A DNA stretch of 64,000 bases from Sternotherus odoratus (GCA_032164245.1 JAVMKO010000005.1:44110133-44174132), one strand, 5' to 3'. Counted from the stretch's first letter, positions 14,678 through 27,613 are shown. The notes: generated by a model not told the origin, from the letters alone. Numbers and translations are program-made.

Positions 14678-15379
14678 CTGTGGGTGAGAAAGGTGTTCCT
14701 GTGAGCCCAGGGATGGGTGCCTTGTGAAGAACATCCATGAGGGGAGCAGCCAGTCCTCAGCCCGTCCTCCTGCAGCTCTGCAGCAGCTCCAGCCAGCACT
14801 GGCAGTCGTCAGCTCCGTAGCGAGCACACTGGGGAGCTAGGGAGCTGGGTCAGAACTGGGCAGCCTCCCTGAAGTCAGGAGCCGGGGCCGAGGCAATCTG
14901 AGCAAAGAGCCAGACACCAGAGCACTGGTGACTTGAGAGTGGTGGGAGAGCTGGCTCCCATGGAGTACAGAATTGGCCAGTATGGGGCTCCAGGAGCTCG
15001 CTGCCCTAGCAGATAGTGGCATGTGATAGGCAGGGTGTCAGGAGTCAATGGCTATATGGTTGGAACTCAGCAGCCTGGCAGCTGTGAGCATGGCTGGGCG
15101 TTCTGTCAGACTGCACAGTCGCCCATTCCACCCCTCTCCCGAGTGCCTGCTCTGGAAACGATGCTGCTCTCACTCTGCACTCTCACTTGGTGCTCCTCTT
15201 CTCTCACTGTAAACCCTGTGCTGGTCTGAGAGCTGCCCTCAGATGGAGCTTGCTCTGCAGCCTGACATGCAGATTGGCACTGGTGTGTCATCCTCCAGAG
15301 CAAAGCCAGCCGCCAACAGTGGGATCCTGGAGTTAGGTTTGATAAGCCCAAGGTCAAACTGAGCGAAAAAGCACTTCTG

Positions 15380-16349
<970 letters not shown>

Positions 16350-16765
16350 TCAAGGGCTGTACCAGAGGCCAGTGCCACAGCTCATGTGCTCTCTCTCCAG
16401 CACTTTCTATCACCATAGCAGGAGCCACAATCCATGCCCAGCTACAGCCTAGTGAACCGGGATGAGTTCAGAGTAAGGTGACAGAGTTCTCCCTGACCCC
16501 AGCTCCAGCCCTCAGCTCCTCCCACACCCCAGCTCCTCCCCTACCCCGGCTCTGGCTCCTGGCTCCTTCCATATCTCGCTCGGCTCCACACACACACACA
16601 CACACACAGCTCCTGGGGCTTCAGTGTAGGCTGGAATGGGGGACTGTGGGTGGAACAGGGTGTGGTCATGGGGGGAAGAGGAAGAATGGAGGTGGGAATG
16701 CAGGCAGAAAGCGTGGGGCTGGGCCCAGTGTTCCTCCACTAATTTCCACGGAAGTGAGGAATTAC

Positions 16766-16834
16766 TTTTGTTATGTGCACCAATATTTAGGTGACGTGTG
16801 ACACATCACCTACATGTTGGTGCACAAAACAAAA
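16766..16834. repeat. short palindromic element
   Basis: TTTTGTTATGTGCACCAATA at 16766 is mirrored by its near complement ending at 16834 (TGTTGGTGCACAAAACAAAA), with complementary AGGTGA/TCACCT inside and a short centre. A half copy of the same repeat (GATGCACATAACAAAATTC) lies near 41300. Confidence 0.7.
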
Positions 16835-17159
16835 TTCATGTGGGGCCAAGGGGTTTGGAATGCATGGGGGTGGGGTGGGATCAGGACTTTCTCTGGGATT
16901 GGGGTTCTGGGGCGAGGCCAGGGATGAGGGGTTAAGGGATAGGGCAGAGGGTTAGAATGCAGGGGGTGAGGGCTCTGGCTGGGGATGTGGGCTCTGGGGT
17001 GGGTCCGGGGGATGCGGGGTTTGGGGTGCAGGCTTTGCCATGGCTACTGCAGGGAGAGAGAACTCCTCCCTCCCACCCCCCAGATCTCTCTCCCCAGAGC
17101 AGCACTTGGGCTTGAGGGAGAGGTGGCAACTCTGGGGTTGGGGCCGTGGGGTTTCCACA

Positions 17160-18095
17160 AGGAAATACATAGTTGCAGGAGCCAATCTGCCTACAACAGA
17201 GCTTATCACTGATGTCGTTAGATGGTCTCTTAGTAAGGTCAAGACTATTGCTGAGAGACTGGAGCCACTGAACCATGACACTACCATTGCATGACTGGCT
17301 TGCGTTTGGCTGACAACATGGACTTAACCCATTTGGCTCAGTTATGCACAACTTCTTGTGATGCAGATGCTCTACCTAGGCATAGGTTCTTGAGAGCAGA
17401 CTTCAGCTGGATTATGGGAATGGATGATAAGTGTTCTTAAAATATTACTGAATGTGTCTTCCCTCAAGCAACTATATAGAATGGAAGAGCAGAAACCAGG
17501 TGAGGCTCCCGAAACTTACCTAATTCGAAAGAAGATGGTGGCAGGTCTCTCTGATTCATTACCCCAGACAGAACAGAATGAGATTATCACTTCCCAGTAG
17601 TGGGGACCCAAATTAGTACAGAGTGCTTATGCAGGACTAAGTTCTCAAACAAAAATGACAATGGGGACACCTAACCTGGAATGAACTAGTGGCAAAAATC
17701 AAACAGGCAGGGGATTTGATGCGATTAAGAGACAAATCAGCAAAAGGACTACCTCAAAGCCAGTGCAGGCTATCACATTTGGAATAATGGTCCTCAATCT
17801 GCCAGTCACCCTCCCAATTCAAATCCCCCTACCTCTCACAACTCTGGGTAGGGCTGACCCAAGGAGACTGTTCAGAAGATGATTTGGATGGAGCTGGTGA
17901 AGTTAGGGGCGGATATGGGAAAATATGATTGCCAGCCCCTCAGCATCCCAATTAATGCTTTGTCTCAGGTCATGTGGAGAACAGAGTTAAAGCAGGGAGC
18001 CCCCTCTTCAGCCCACTGTCCTGGTATGGAGTGTGTTCCCCACATCCACTCCATGGCAAAACAAGATCCCTGCTCCCTCTTCTGAGTGGAGGGTC
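17160..18095 (+). pseudogene. endogenous retrovirus gag-like remnant
   Basis: Broken plus-strand frames resemble retroviral gag: a segment around ELITDVVRWSLSKVKTIAER near 17190-17260 and one reading AETYLIRKK-like near 17510, followed by stops. The sequence is cut at 18095 by a younger LTR element and continues as protease and reverse transcriptase beyond 23755. The gag call is weak on its own and rests on that continuity. Confidence 0.45.
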
Positions 18096-18856
18096 TGTCG
18101 TAAGTGTGGAGTGTGCCTAGCCTGGGTGGGGCTATGTTATCTGAGACAAAGTGTGGTCAAAGCCTCAAGACCATGAGGAAGGGAGGGGTTGAGTCAGTTT
18201 CGATTTGGCTGGCCATGCGGCAGGAGCCAGGGTCCGAGTTCATCTTTAGCTGTAAAGATGGCTCAGATTTCCTCCTTATATTTCTACTTAGCTAAATGTA
18301 AGTATTCTAATTCTGCATTAAGCCTGTGCCTATCTGAGGTGTCCCTATCCAGTTCAGATAAGAAGTAGAGAATTCTAAATTGTAAACTGTACTATGTCTC
18401 TGTTCTATAATCTTTTTCTTTATTAAATCTTGTTAGTTATAAAATGTGTGGTTTACTTCCCTTAAGGCTTCCTTTGCTTCCAGGTTGGGAAGAGAGGGGG
18501 AAAGGTGTGGGGGGGGGGTAGGTGAAAGATCAGCTCGGGGTAGAAGCTGAGGAACGTCTCTCTCTCTTCAACGAGAAGAGAGAAGGGAGGAGGTAACAGC
18601 CTCCAGGTGTCTGACTCTGGCCCTCGGGGAGGGGGACAAAGTTAGGGTGGGGAAGTTCGGGGGGCCCTCCAAGGTTTTGGAAGTACACCCGAATGGTGGC
18701 AGCATTGGGTAACCCCAATCTCCCAGCTGGCAAAGTGGGGGTGTGGGGGAGAAGGACTTAACTTAGCTGGGGAGCAGTTAAAGTTTTGTTGGTCTGGCAT
18801 ATAAGAGCCCTGATCTCTGTACTCAGGAGCATAGGGATCAGGATACCCCTCTGACA
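18096..18856 (+). repeat. 5' LTR of the Gypsy-type element
   Basis: It matches 22997-23754 along its whole length with only a few per cent differences. It contains a TTTATTAAATCT polyadenylation-like stretch and a long G run. Confidence 0.92.
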
Positions 18857-19335
18857 TGGTGGCTAGCGGTTGGATTAATATTGGACACACTTGTGATATT
18901 AAAAGCAGGGTTGCTTTTACTGTGTGAGCTAAAAGGATTTTTTTTTTTTTTTTTTTTGGCTTAGAAAGCAAAGTTTTGCCTGAGCAAAACAGGGCTTGGT
19001 AGCAGGGAGCTATCAGCTCAGAAGCAGGCTTGGAGACAAAAGACTTGGGGAAAGCATTGAGATGGTAATTAAGAGCCATTAGGAGACTGACTTGGTAAGT
19101 CACAGAGAATAAGATCTCTGAGAACAGGCAAGGTATTTCTGTCTGGGGCTAGCTGTGAGAAGGACAGCTAAATTGAAAAGTTCAGTGAAAGAAATTGAGC
19201 TGGAAGGTTCAGAAAACAGTTTTGTTTCTGGGTAAAAGTAGTTTTGGTTTGGAAAACCAGGGTAGCTGAGAAGATTCACATGATAATTGACTGTAAACAA
19301 GGCTGGCAAAGACTGCTTTGATGTAGATTCTAAAG

Positions 19336-19686
19336 CAGGCTTGTCCAACCTGCAGCCCGTGGGCCGCATGCGGCCCAGGACGGCTATGAATGCGGCCCAA
19401 CACAAAATCGTAAACTTACAACGTTATGAGATTACGTCCACAAATAACGGAGTATTATTCGTAATTCTCATTATAATTGCAAACAGTTCGACCAAAAAAC
19501 CGAAAAACTGATAAGATTGACTAATAAAATAAAGAGCGAGAGGACTCTAATGTTGCGTAAAATGAATTGTGACAAAGAATTTGTGTATAGTAGGCATAAC
19601 GCGTGGCCCAAGACAACTCGTGTGGCCCAAGACAACTTGTCTTCTTCCAATGTGGCCCAGGAAAGCCAAAAGATTGGACACCCATG
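19336..19686. mobile_element. hAT (Charlie-like) non-autonomous element
   Basis: Starts CAGGCTTGTCCAACCTGC and ends GATTGGACACCCATG, with an 8-bp target duplication TTCTAAAG / CTCTAAAG (7 of 8). GCGGCCCA blocks near both ends are typical of this group. It lies inside the Gypsy element. Confidence 0.8.
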
Positions 19687-19987
19687 CTCTAAAGTATGGA
19701 GGCTAAGTATCTAAATTTACATAAAAAAGGATTGCTTTTTGTAAATAAAAAGATCAGGTAGCAAATTCCTGAGGGGGGGGGTTAGTCAGCAGAGACTTTC
19801 AGCAGTGGGGAGATAGCGCCCTCTCCTGGAAAAGGAGAAAATAGCACCCTTTTTTCCAAAATCAGGGAATAGCGTCCTCTACTGGTCTGAAAAGGAAAGT
19901 GACACCCTGAATTGCTGTTTGGAGGTACAAGGCTTATGTAAAATCAAATTATTATCTTAGCCATAAGATAATTGCAGGAAAAATAAA

Positions 19988-20373
19988 ATGGCAGCCAGTA
20001 AGATCCAGCAGAGTACACCAGTGTCCAGCAACCAACCTCGCCTAAACAACCCGACGGCAGGGCGATGTTTCAAGTGCAACGAACTGGGGCATATCAAGGC
20101 TAACTGCCCCAAAAACACCAACCACATCCTGTGCCTTACCCTGACGTCACACCCAGGATTCTCAGGCCCAGATATCTCCCAGATACCCACGGAGCGAAGG
20201 GAAACTGTGAGAGTGGGCAAGAAGCTAGTCACAGCTTGGAGAGACACTGGAGTTCAAGTATCCCTTATCCACAAAGCATTTGTGGACCCCCAGCTCATCA
20301 ACCACAAAATGACAGTAACCGTTCACCCTTTCATGTTGGCACCGATCGCCTTACCTACAGTCGCTTTACCTGT
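19988..20373 (+). CDS. Gypsy nucleocapsid knuckle and protease N-terminal part
   Basis: The frame encodes a nucleocapsid knuckle CFKCNELGHIKANC (pattern CX2CX4HX4C) about 25 residues in, then a retropepsin start around WRDTGVQVSLIHK with the catalytic DTG. Upstream gag is not open. The frame is broken at 20374 by a solo LTR insertion, and the protease C-terminal motif MLLGNDI resumes at about 21188 on the other side. It cannot give an intact protease. Confidence 0.75.
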
Positions 20374-21122
20374 TGTGGCAGGGTGGGCTTGAGCCAGCCC
20401 TGCCGCCCCTTTAAGAGGGAGAGAAGCCCTCTGCAAACCCCCGGTGCAGGAAGGCTAATTAGCCACCTGGCTGGCAGAGCAATCAATTGTATGGGTTGCA
20501 CCTGGCAGCCTCCTCTGGGGGATATAAGGCTGCCAGGAAGGAAGCCCAGGGTGGTGGCGGTTGAGCCATTCAGAGCTGTGAGTGTGTTGGTATGAGCTAT
20601 CAAGAGCTGTGTGTGTTTGTATGAGCTATCAAGAGCTGTGTGTGTTTGTATGACTGTTAGCTGGACTACATAGAGTCCATAGAGCTGTATCACTGTTAGC
20701 TGGACTACATAGAGTCCATAGAGCTGTGTATTAATGAGCTGTTGAGCTGGATATTAATGAGCTGGATATTAATGAGCTGTTTTAAGCTGTATATATTAAA
20801 ACAGGGGGGGAGGGATAGCTCAGTGGTTTGAGCATTGGCCTACTAAACCCAGGGTTGTGAGTTCAATCCTTGAGGGGGCCATTTAGGGATCTGGGGCAAA
20901 AAATCTGTCAGGGGACAGTACTTGATCCTGCTAGTGTAGGCAGGGGACTGGACTCGATGACCTTCAAGGTCTTTCCAGTTCTAGGAGATTGGTATATCTC
21001 CATTTATTTATTTATTATGTATTGGTGGTGGGGTCCTGCACTGTAAATTAAAGGGCACTGTTTGGAGCAAAAAAGGGTTTCCTGCCTGTGTTCCTGAGAG
21101 GGGGAGACGGCGATCTGCCACA
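20374..21122 (+). mobile_element. solo LTR inserted in the Gypsy protease
   Basis: Begins TGTGGCAG and ends CTGCCACA, an 8-bp terminal inverted repeat, with a 4-bp target duplication CTGT on both sides (20370-20373, 21123-21126). It contains a GGATATAAGG promoter-like box and repeated GAGCTATCAAGAGCTGTGTG units. The same family is the minus-strand LTR at 49844-50287. Confidence 0.88.
20804..21016 (+). mobile_element. tRNA-derived SINE
   Basis: The head has RNA polymerase III promoter boxes: TAGCTCAGTGGTTTGAGC (box A) and GGTTGTGAGTTCAATCC (box B). A tRNA-unrelated body follows (GGGGACAGTACTTGATCC, GACTGGACTCGATGACC), ending in TATTTATTTATT. It sits inside the solo LTR, so it is the innermost layer of the nest. 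It is not a functional tRNA gene because it has no complete cloverleaf. Confidence 0.88.
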
Positions 21123-21187
21123 CTGTCCAGTACCAAGGCTGGTCAGGAGCATGTATTTTTGGAGTCTATGATAATTATTCCATTCCC

Positions 21188-22837
21188 ATGCTGTTGGGGA
21201 ATGATATAGCAGATCAGGTGAAGCTAAACAAGAGGGTGGGAATGGTCACCCACAGCCAAACTAAGCAAGCTTGCACACCTGTCTCTGTTCCTGAACCTTC
21301 CCTCAGGGGTCCAACTGTGTTACCAGAAACCCTAACGGAGGTAGTGGAGCCGGATACCCTGCCAACAACTGGATCAGCCGTGGAGGATCCAGCTCCAGAG
21401 ACCCCACCAAAGCCAGTCCCGGGACTGGAACTGGCAAAGGAATCAACCCCAGAACCATTGCCTGCACTGAGTCCAGTGCTTGCAACCCCATCTACCACCC
21501 CAACACCCGAGGGCAACCTCAAACCTGCATCAACAACAGCAGCTAAACCGACCCCAGAGGCTCCGCCAGAGCCTGAGGTACAACACGGTGCACCAGCGGA
21601 GAGCGGTCCACCGCCAACGGAACCAACCCTATCACCCGCATCCCTTCCCGAAAAACCCAACCCAAGTCTACAACCCAGTAAGGAACTGATGTCTCCAGCA
21701 TCAAGAGAACAGTTCCAGTCTGAACAAAAAGCAGATGAAAGGCTCCAGGAAGCTTGGGCGGCGGCACAGAGTCACCAACTGCCTCCCAGCGCTGTGAATC
21801 AATCCCGGGTGGTTGTAAAAAAGGGACTTTTGTACAGGGAGGCTCTTTCTACTGGACACCCGGTAGACTGGCAGCCTCAGAGACAGTTGGTAGTTCCAAC
21901 AAAGTACCGGGAAAAGCTCCTAAGCTTAGCCCATGATCACCCTAGTGGTCATGCCAAAATAAACCAAACCAAGGACCATGTGGGGAAGTCTTTCCACTGG
22001 AAGGGGATGGCCAAGGACATTGTTCAGTATGTCCAATCCTGTGGGGTGTGCCAAAGGCTGGAAAAACCCCAAGATCAGGTGAAGGCCCCTCTCCAATCAC
22101 TCCCCATGATTGAGGTTCCTTTTCAGCAAGTAGCTGTGGATATCCTGGGTCCTTTTCCAAAAAAGACACCCAGAGGAAAGCAGTACATACTGACTTTCAT
22201 GGACTTTGCTACCCAATGGCCAGAGGCCGTAGCTCTAAGCAACCCCAGGGTTACGAGCGTGTGCCAGGCATTAACCAACATTTCTGCCAGGGTAGGTTGG
22301 CCCGCTGACATCCTCACAGATTCAGGAACCAATTTCCTGGCCGGGACTATAAAAAATCTGTGGGAAGCTCATGGGGTGAACCACTTGGTTGCCACCCCTT
22401 ACCACCATCAAACCAATGGCATGGGGGAAAAGTTTAATGGAACTTTAAGGGCCCCAGACTTTGACCAACCGTTCTTAGTAACCACAGATGGTGTGGGAGC
22501 AGTGTTAATGCAGAAAGGACCCAACCAACAGTTGCAGCCAGTTGTGTTTCTCAGCAAGAAGCTGTCTGAGAGGGAGAGCCACTGGTCCATTCCCAAAAAG
22601 GAAGGCTACGCCATTATGTACGCTCTGGAGAAGCTACGTCCATACGTTTGGGGACGACGGTTCCAGCTCCAGACCGACCATGCTGCGGTAAAGTGGCTTC
22701 ATGGTGTCACCGACACAAACAAGAAACTTCTTCGTTGGAGTTTAGCTCTCCAAGATTTTGATTTTAAAATACAACACATTCCAGGGACTTCTAATAAAGT
22801 GGCTAACGCACTCTCCCGTGAGAGTTTCCCAAAATGA
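21188..22837 (+). CDS. Gypsy pol frame: protease end, integrase, then RNase H
   Basis: A 549-codon open frame. Residues 1-12 (MLLGNDIADQVK) are the protease end. A Pro/Glu-rich linker covers about 25-165. Integrase follows, with an HHCC zinc module (HPSGH...CGVC) near 245-290 and a DDE core (VDILGPF, LTDSGTNF, GMGEKFNG). At about residue 417 it passes directly into an RNase H domain (APDFDQPFLVTTDG, QTDHAAV, PGTSNKVANALSR). In Gypsy elements RNase H precedes integrase and follows reverse transcriptase; here the reverse transcriptase is missing and the order is reversed. The frame is open across the junction. Confidence 0.88.
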   Translation: MLLGNDIADQVKLNKRVGMVTHSQTKQACTPVSVPEPSLRGPTVLPETLTEVVEPDTLPTTGSAVEDPAPETPPKPVPGLELAKESTPEPLPALSPVLATPSTTPTPEGNLKPASTTAAKPTPEAPPEPEVQHGAPAESGPPPTEPTLSPASLPEKPNPSLQPSKELMSPASREQFQSEQKADERLQEAWAAAQSHQLPPSAVNQSRVVVKKGLLYREALSTGHPVDWQPQRQLVVPTKYREKLLSLAHDHPSGHAKINQTKDHVGKSFHWKGMAKDIVQYVQSCGVCQRLEKPQDQVKAPLQSLPMIEVPFQQVAVDILGPFPKKTPRGKQYILTFMDFATQWPEAVALSNPRVTSVCQALTNISARVGWPADILTDSGTNFLAGTIKNLWEAHGVNHLVATPYHHQTNGMGEKFNGTLRAPDFDQPFLVTTDGVGAVLMQKGPNQQLQPVVFLSKKLSERESHWSIPKKEGYAIMYALEKLRPYVWGRRFQLQTDHAAVKWLHGVTDTNKKLLRWSLALQDFDFKIQHIPGTSNKVANALSRESFPK

Positions 22838-22996
22838 ATTCATAAACTGTCCTTGGAATGTGGGAACCTTCTATTAGTTTTACTGTAACTAGTAGTATGT
22901 TTAAAAATGCATGTGTTTAACTCTGTTTTTTCCTAGAGCTCCAGGAAGAAATCGCATCCAGTAACCTTCGGATCCCATTTGCGATTTGGGGGGGCG

Positions 22997-23754
22997 TGTC
23001 ATAAGTGTGGACTGTGCCTAGCCTGGGTGGGGCTATGTTATCTGAGACAAAGTGTTGTCAAAGCCTCAAGACCATGAGGAAGGGAGGGGTTGAGTCAGTT
23101 TCGATTTGGCTGGCCATGCGGCAGGAGCCAGGGTCCGAGTTCATCTTTAGCTGTAAAGATGGCTCAGATTTCCTCCTTATATTTCTACTTAGCTAAATGT
23201 AAGTAATTCTGATTCTGCATTAAGCCTGTGCCTATCTGAGGTGTCCCTATCCAGTTCAGATAAGAAGTAGAAAAGTCTAAATTGTAAGCTGTACTATGTC
23301 TCTGTTCTATAATCTTTTTCTTTATTAAATCTTGTTAGTTATAAAATGTGTGGTTTACTTCCCTTAAGGCTTCCTTTGCTTCCAGGTTGGGAAGAGAGGG
23401 GGAAAGGTGTGTGTGTGTGTGGGGGGGGGGGGTAGGTGAAAGATCAGCTCGGGGTAGAAGCTGAGGAACGTCTCTCTCTTCAACGAGAAGAGAGGAGGGA
23501 GGAGGTAACAGCCTCCAGGTGTCTGACTCTGGCCTTTGGGGAGGGGGACAAAGTTAGGGTGGGGAAGTTCAGGGCCCCTCCAAGGTTTTGGAATTACACC
23601 CGAATGGTGGCAGCATTGGGTAACCCCAGTCTCCCAGCTGGCAAAGTGTGGGTGTGGGGGAGAAGGACTTAACTTAGCTGGGGAGCAGTTAAAGTTTTTT
23701 TGGTCTGGCATATCTGTACTCAGGAGCATAGGGATCAGGATACCCCCTCTTACA
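22997..23754 (+). repeat. 3' LTR of the Gypsy-type element
   Basis: Partner of 18096-18856, preceded by the purine tract TTTGGGGGGGCG and followed by the target duplication GGGTC. It has a GTGTGTGTGT stretch before the G run that the 5' LTR lacks. Confidence 0.92.
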
Positions 23755-23759
23755 GGGTC

Positions 23760-25312
23760 TCAAGGGAGTCAGCCAATCAGTAGGTTTGCCTGGTTCCTCA
23801 TGGGCCTCCCTAGCTGATTGCAAGACTTCAGTGCAATGTATAGGAGAGAACCACTCTGAGGGCTACAGTGGGGAACCCAGGGATATTAGCCCAATTGCTG
23901 GTGGACACTGGAGCATCAGTAAACATTCTAAGTCTCTGGTGGATCTTCAGGTTCAGTGGGTATGGAGGAGAAATCCACTAAGTTCCAATATAACAGGACA
24001 GTCCCTTGCAAACTGTCAGACTGCAGGGGCAAGTAGCATGCTGGGCTTATGAGGGGAATGAGAAGGGAATCCTAGGTGTAAATTTCCTCCGATCATTTCA
24101 GCTAATTGAGGATCTATTGGAAATTGGAAGGAGGGCCTACCAAGATCTCTGCTGTGCACCGTTGTGCTGCTATAAAGGGAGCCACAGCCCACCATAATCT
24201 CCGCTAGTGATCCATGGGTACAAGAATTTTCCAGGGTATGGACTAACGATAAGGTGGAGTATGGAAAAATAGATATTGAAGTTTTCATTGAGCGAAAACA
24301 TCCCCCTCCTCCAAAAGCAATATAAATAGCTGCAGAAGAGGAAGGCATTAAAAATACTATAGACTATCTCTTGGAATGAGGAGTGCTCGTGCCCATGCAG
24401 GGTATCTGCAATTCATGAGTATGGCCAGTCCTTAAGGTGGCCAGTCCTTAAGGTGGACAGTGTCACTTACAGAATGAAAATAGACTTCCATGCATTAAAT
24501 GTGGCCACCCCTGCAACAGCCCCTGTAGTAGCTAAATACAATGAAATCGTAGCAGCGGTAGCAGCTGGCTCAAAATGGTTCTCTGTGAGTGATTTGGCTG
24601 ATGCTTTCATGGCTATACCCCTCTGGTATAAGTTTGCTTTTACCTATAGGGAACAACAGCATGCCGTCAGCTGGACTCCCCAAGGTTTTCATTCTTTCCC
24701 TAGTATTGGTCATGCCACGTCACTAATGTGGAACCAATTGCACCCTGACCACCACTCACATGTAATTTCATATATGGATGACATTTTAATATATACCACC
24801 TTACACTTCGGAAATGAACAGGGAAATCAGCATGGAGGTGTTGACTATATTGCAGTAAACTGGATTTAAGTTAAATAGAGAAAAGGCTCCGTTAGTACAG
24901 CAACAAGTGAAATACCTGGATGTGTGGCTTGGGGAGTATGGCCGAACACCCAATCAGGAAAGGGGGGAAAACGATAGGAAAAGAACATGAACGCACCGAC
25001 ACGCACTCCCTATGAGCTCTCTTGGGAACTTTTAATTTCTGCAATGAGTTTATTGGAATGTTCTCTGACAAAGACAAGCCACTGTACCAATTATTAAAGA
25101 AAAACAAAATTAGGGAATGCGGACCAGACCAACAGACATCTCTGGTCACATTGAAACAAGGTTTGGCTACTGCTTCTGCCCTGCCTCCGCCCTACCCTTT
25201 GTGATTTAATTGGCCTCCTCAAAGACAAGCATCAGAGCCATTCTCCACCAAAGCTCAGAGTCATTGTATATGCCTCCAGGCTCCTGGATCAAACAGAGAA
25301 AGGTTTTACCCC
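23760..25312 (+). pseudogene. endogenous retrovirus protease and reverse transcriptase remnant
   Basis: Continues the ERV that begins at 17.2 kb. The protease motif LVDTGASVNIL lies near 23905-23940 and a GILGVNFL segment near 24080. Reverse transcriptase includes WPVLK, MKIDFHALN, SDLADAFMAIPL, FTYREQQ and the catalytic YMDD (about 24770-24785), and reaches a VIVYASRLLDQTEKGFTP-like segment just before 25312. Several stops and frameshifts break it. It is then interrupted by the Tx1 LINE 3' end. The pattern fits a retrovirus rather than Gypsy; I cannot assign its class firmly. Confidence 0.75.
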
Positions 25313-25999
25313 ACCTGTAGCAGGGCAGTGACTCACCCCATGGCACCTCCTGCTGGTCCATCTGGGAATTAGCTCTTCCAGCGTCTGGAGTGCCCTCGGC
25401 AGCCTGATGTCCCACTTGCTGCTGGCCCCGTGTCCCTCCTGGACCCTGGTGCCCTCTTACCAAGGGTGCTGCACCCCTGCAGTACCCCCACAGGTCTTAG
25501 GGTCTCCCCGGGAAACCCCCACCCTCTATCCCCACCTTGCCTCAGTCTAGGCAACTGCCAGTCACCACTTGCCCCCGTTCACTGGGGCAGACTGCGGTAT
25601 AATTGCCACTCATCACTGGCAAGGAGGGTTTGGCCTACTGCCTCTGTTGCTATGGGCAACCCCAGTACCCCTTTGTTGAGCCGCCCCCTAGGCCCTGTAG
25701 CCTGAGGGTTTCTAGGCCAGAGCTTCTCCAGCTCCTCCAGCCTTGCCCCAGCCCTGCTTCCCTCTAGGTACTCTATCAAGCTCCCAGCAGCCAGGCCTGT
25801 CTGCCTCTGCAACCAGAGGAGACACTCTCTCTGTGCTCCAAACTCTGGGCCCTTTTTATCAGGGCCAGCTGGACCCTTACTGACCCAGCCACAGCTGTGC
25901 CTGCTCTGCCCCAGCTGCTTTCACTTGCGGCCCTTCGCTATATTGTTCTTCCCAGGAGGTGGGCGGGCCTAAGGGAGGGATACTGGACCCAGGTCCAAC

Positions 26000-27613
26000 T
26001 GAGTACTTGGGACAACTAATGAAAAAACAGGGAAGGGAGTGAGGGTGACAGGTTCAAAATGAGCGTGCTGGATGGGGACACCAAGCAGAGAACCCTGCAC
26101 AGCGCCCACTGCTCCTCAAAGCTGTTGAGGGAGCCAGTGGACGCTGCCCAGTGGAACTCTACCTGGATACGTGAGATCAGGGAGGACCGGAAGTAGGCCC
26201 CACAGTCGCAACGCACCCCCTCGTCTTGCATCCTCCTCCTGGTGTTGTAGATGGTGACTTTGGCCAGCGCCAGAAGGAGGTTGACGAGGAGATCTCACGA
26301 TTTCGTGGCGCCACGGATGGGGTGTGCAAAAAGAAATATATGTGGGGAAAAGTGCAGCCAGAACCTCAGAAAAAGGTTCTGGAGGAGCCGGAATAGGGGC
26401 TGCAGCCTGGTACACTTGAGGTAGGCATGCGCCAGGTCCTCCCTCGCGCCGCAGATGGCTTTGGGCATAGGGATGAACCGCGCCAAGTGTATGCCCATGC
26501 TCACGGCTCCGTGAAGGAGCCGCCAACTAATATCCCCGGCGGGCTGTGGAATCAAGGTGGAATAGACGGTGGCCCACCCGGGCTTCTCACACTCTTTGGA
26601 TGGCAGGTAGTCGCGCCACTTGGTGTCGGGGCGGGACGTGAGGAGATGTAACGTATGGAGCACGAGCATGTACAGCTGGTTCCTTGGCGCGGTTCAGAAC
26701 GAAACCAGCTGCAAGGTGTACAGCCGGCTCGGGGTGTGGGAGTGGGAGTGGGGAGGCAGGGAGGGCTCACGAAGCAGGGGTCCTAGTAGTATTTCCAGAG
26801 GGCCCAAGGTGAGGGGTGGGCGGGGAGAACCCTCTCGCAAGGCCCGCCGCAGGAAGCCGAGAGAGACAGGAAGCAGAGCGTTCCACACCTCCTGGAGTAC
26901 GTGCTGGGGGGTCACGAGGGTGGAGAGGCCCATGCGCCAAGCAAATGCATGGGGAACCGCCCAGTCCCCCCATCGTAGTCCAGGAGGTCTCCAAGTTTGG
27001 TGATTTCTGCCAGGACCAACCTCCGGCGCACCGAGGGAGACTCCGCCACCTGCACACAAAAGGTGGGATTGTATACCAGGGGCTCCACGAGGAGATCCTC
27101 TCCCTCGATGGCCACAAAGGACCTGGTCACCCCAAAGAGCTTCCAGGTCTGGAGGAGGTCCTGGTAGAAGACCGGCAGCTCCGAGAGGTCTCGTGGAAGA
27201 CCCCTCCGGTGGAGAAAAAAGAGCTGCTGGTTGTATCGAAGCCCCCGGAGGCGGCGGAGGAAGGTGTGCGCCAACGTACTCCATGCCGGACTACCAACAC
27301 CATAAAGGAGTCTCTGCAGGGCCTGGAGGCGGAAGACATGGACCTGGCTGTGCAAGCAGACCAGGCCCTGCCCTCCTTCCGCCAGGGGAAGACTCAGAAC
27401 CCCTGCAGAGACCCAGTGCAGTCCCAGCCAGAAGAACTCCAGGGCGAGCCTTTGGAGTCCGGCCAGGATCCTCAGGGCCGGGCTCAGGGTGTTGAGCCGG
27501 TGCCAGAGCATGGACAGGACCAGCTGATTCAAAAACAGCGCCCTCCCATGTAGGGAGAGACACCGGAGCAGTCCTGTCCATCTCCGCACCCGCTCACCCA
27601 CCCTGCCTTCCAA
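26000..27613 (-). pseudogene. Tx1 LINE ORF2 C-terminal region, broken
   Basis: Three minus-strand frames that alternate with breaks carry the region after the polymerase: RWTGLLRCLSLHGRALFLNQ at the right end, DTKWRDYLPSK and SWRLLHGAVSMG in the middle, and CDCGAYFRSSL and EEQWAL at the left. The recurring Leu-rich blocks resemble the C-terminal domain of Tx1-clade ORF2. At least two frameshifts separate these pieces. Confidence 0.7.

Larger units (their letters stand above)
18096..23754 (+). mobile_element. Gypsy-type LTR retrotransposon with rearranged pol
   Basis: Two LTRs of 761 and 758 bp begin TGTC(G/A)TAAGTG and end GACA/TACA. A perfect 5-bp target duplication GGGTC lies at 18091-18095 and 23755-23759. 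A purine tract (TTTGGGGGGGCG) precedes the 3' LTR. The interior holds a CCHC zinc knuckle with protease, then one long frame with integrase followed by RNase H; gag and most of reverse transcriptase are missing. It inserted into an older ERV and itself received a hAT element and a solo LTR carrying a SINE. Confidence 0.9.

Noticed and set aside
20804..20880. Possible tRNA gene
   Set aside because: Box A and box B are present, but the sequence continues into a SINE body and does not fold as a full tRNA with matching acceptor arms.
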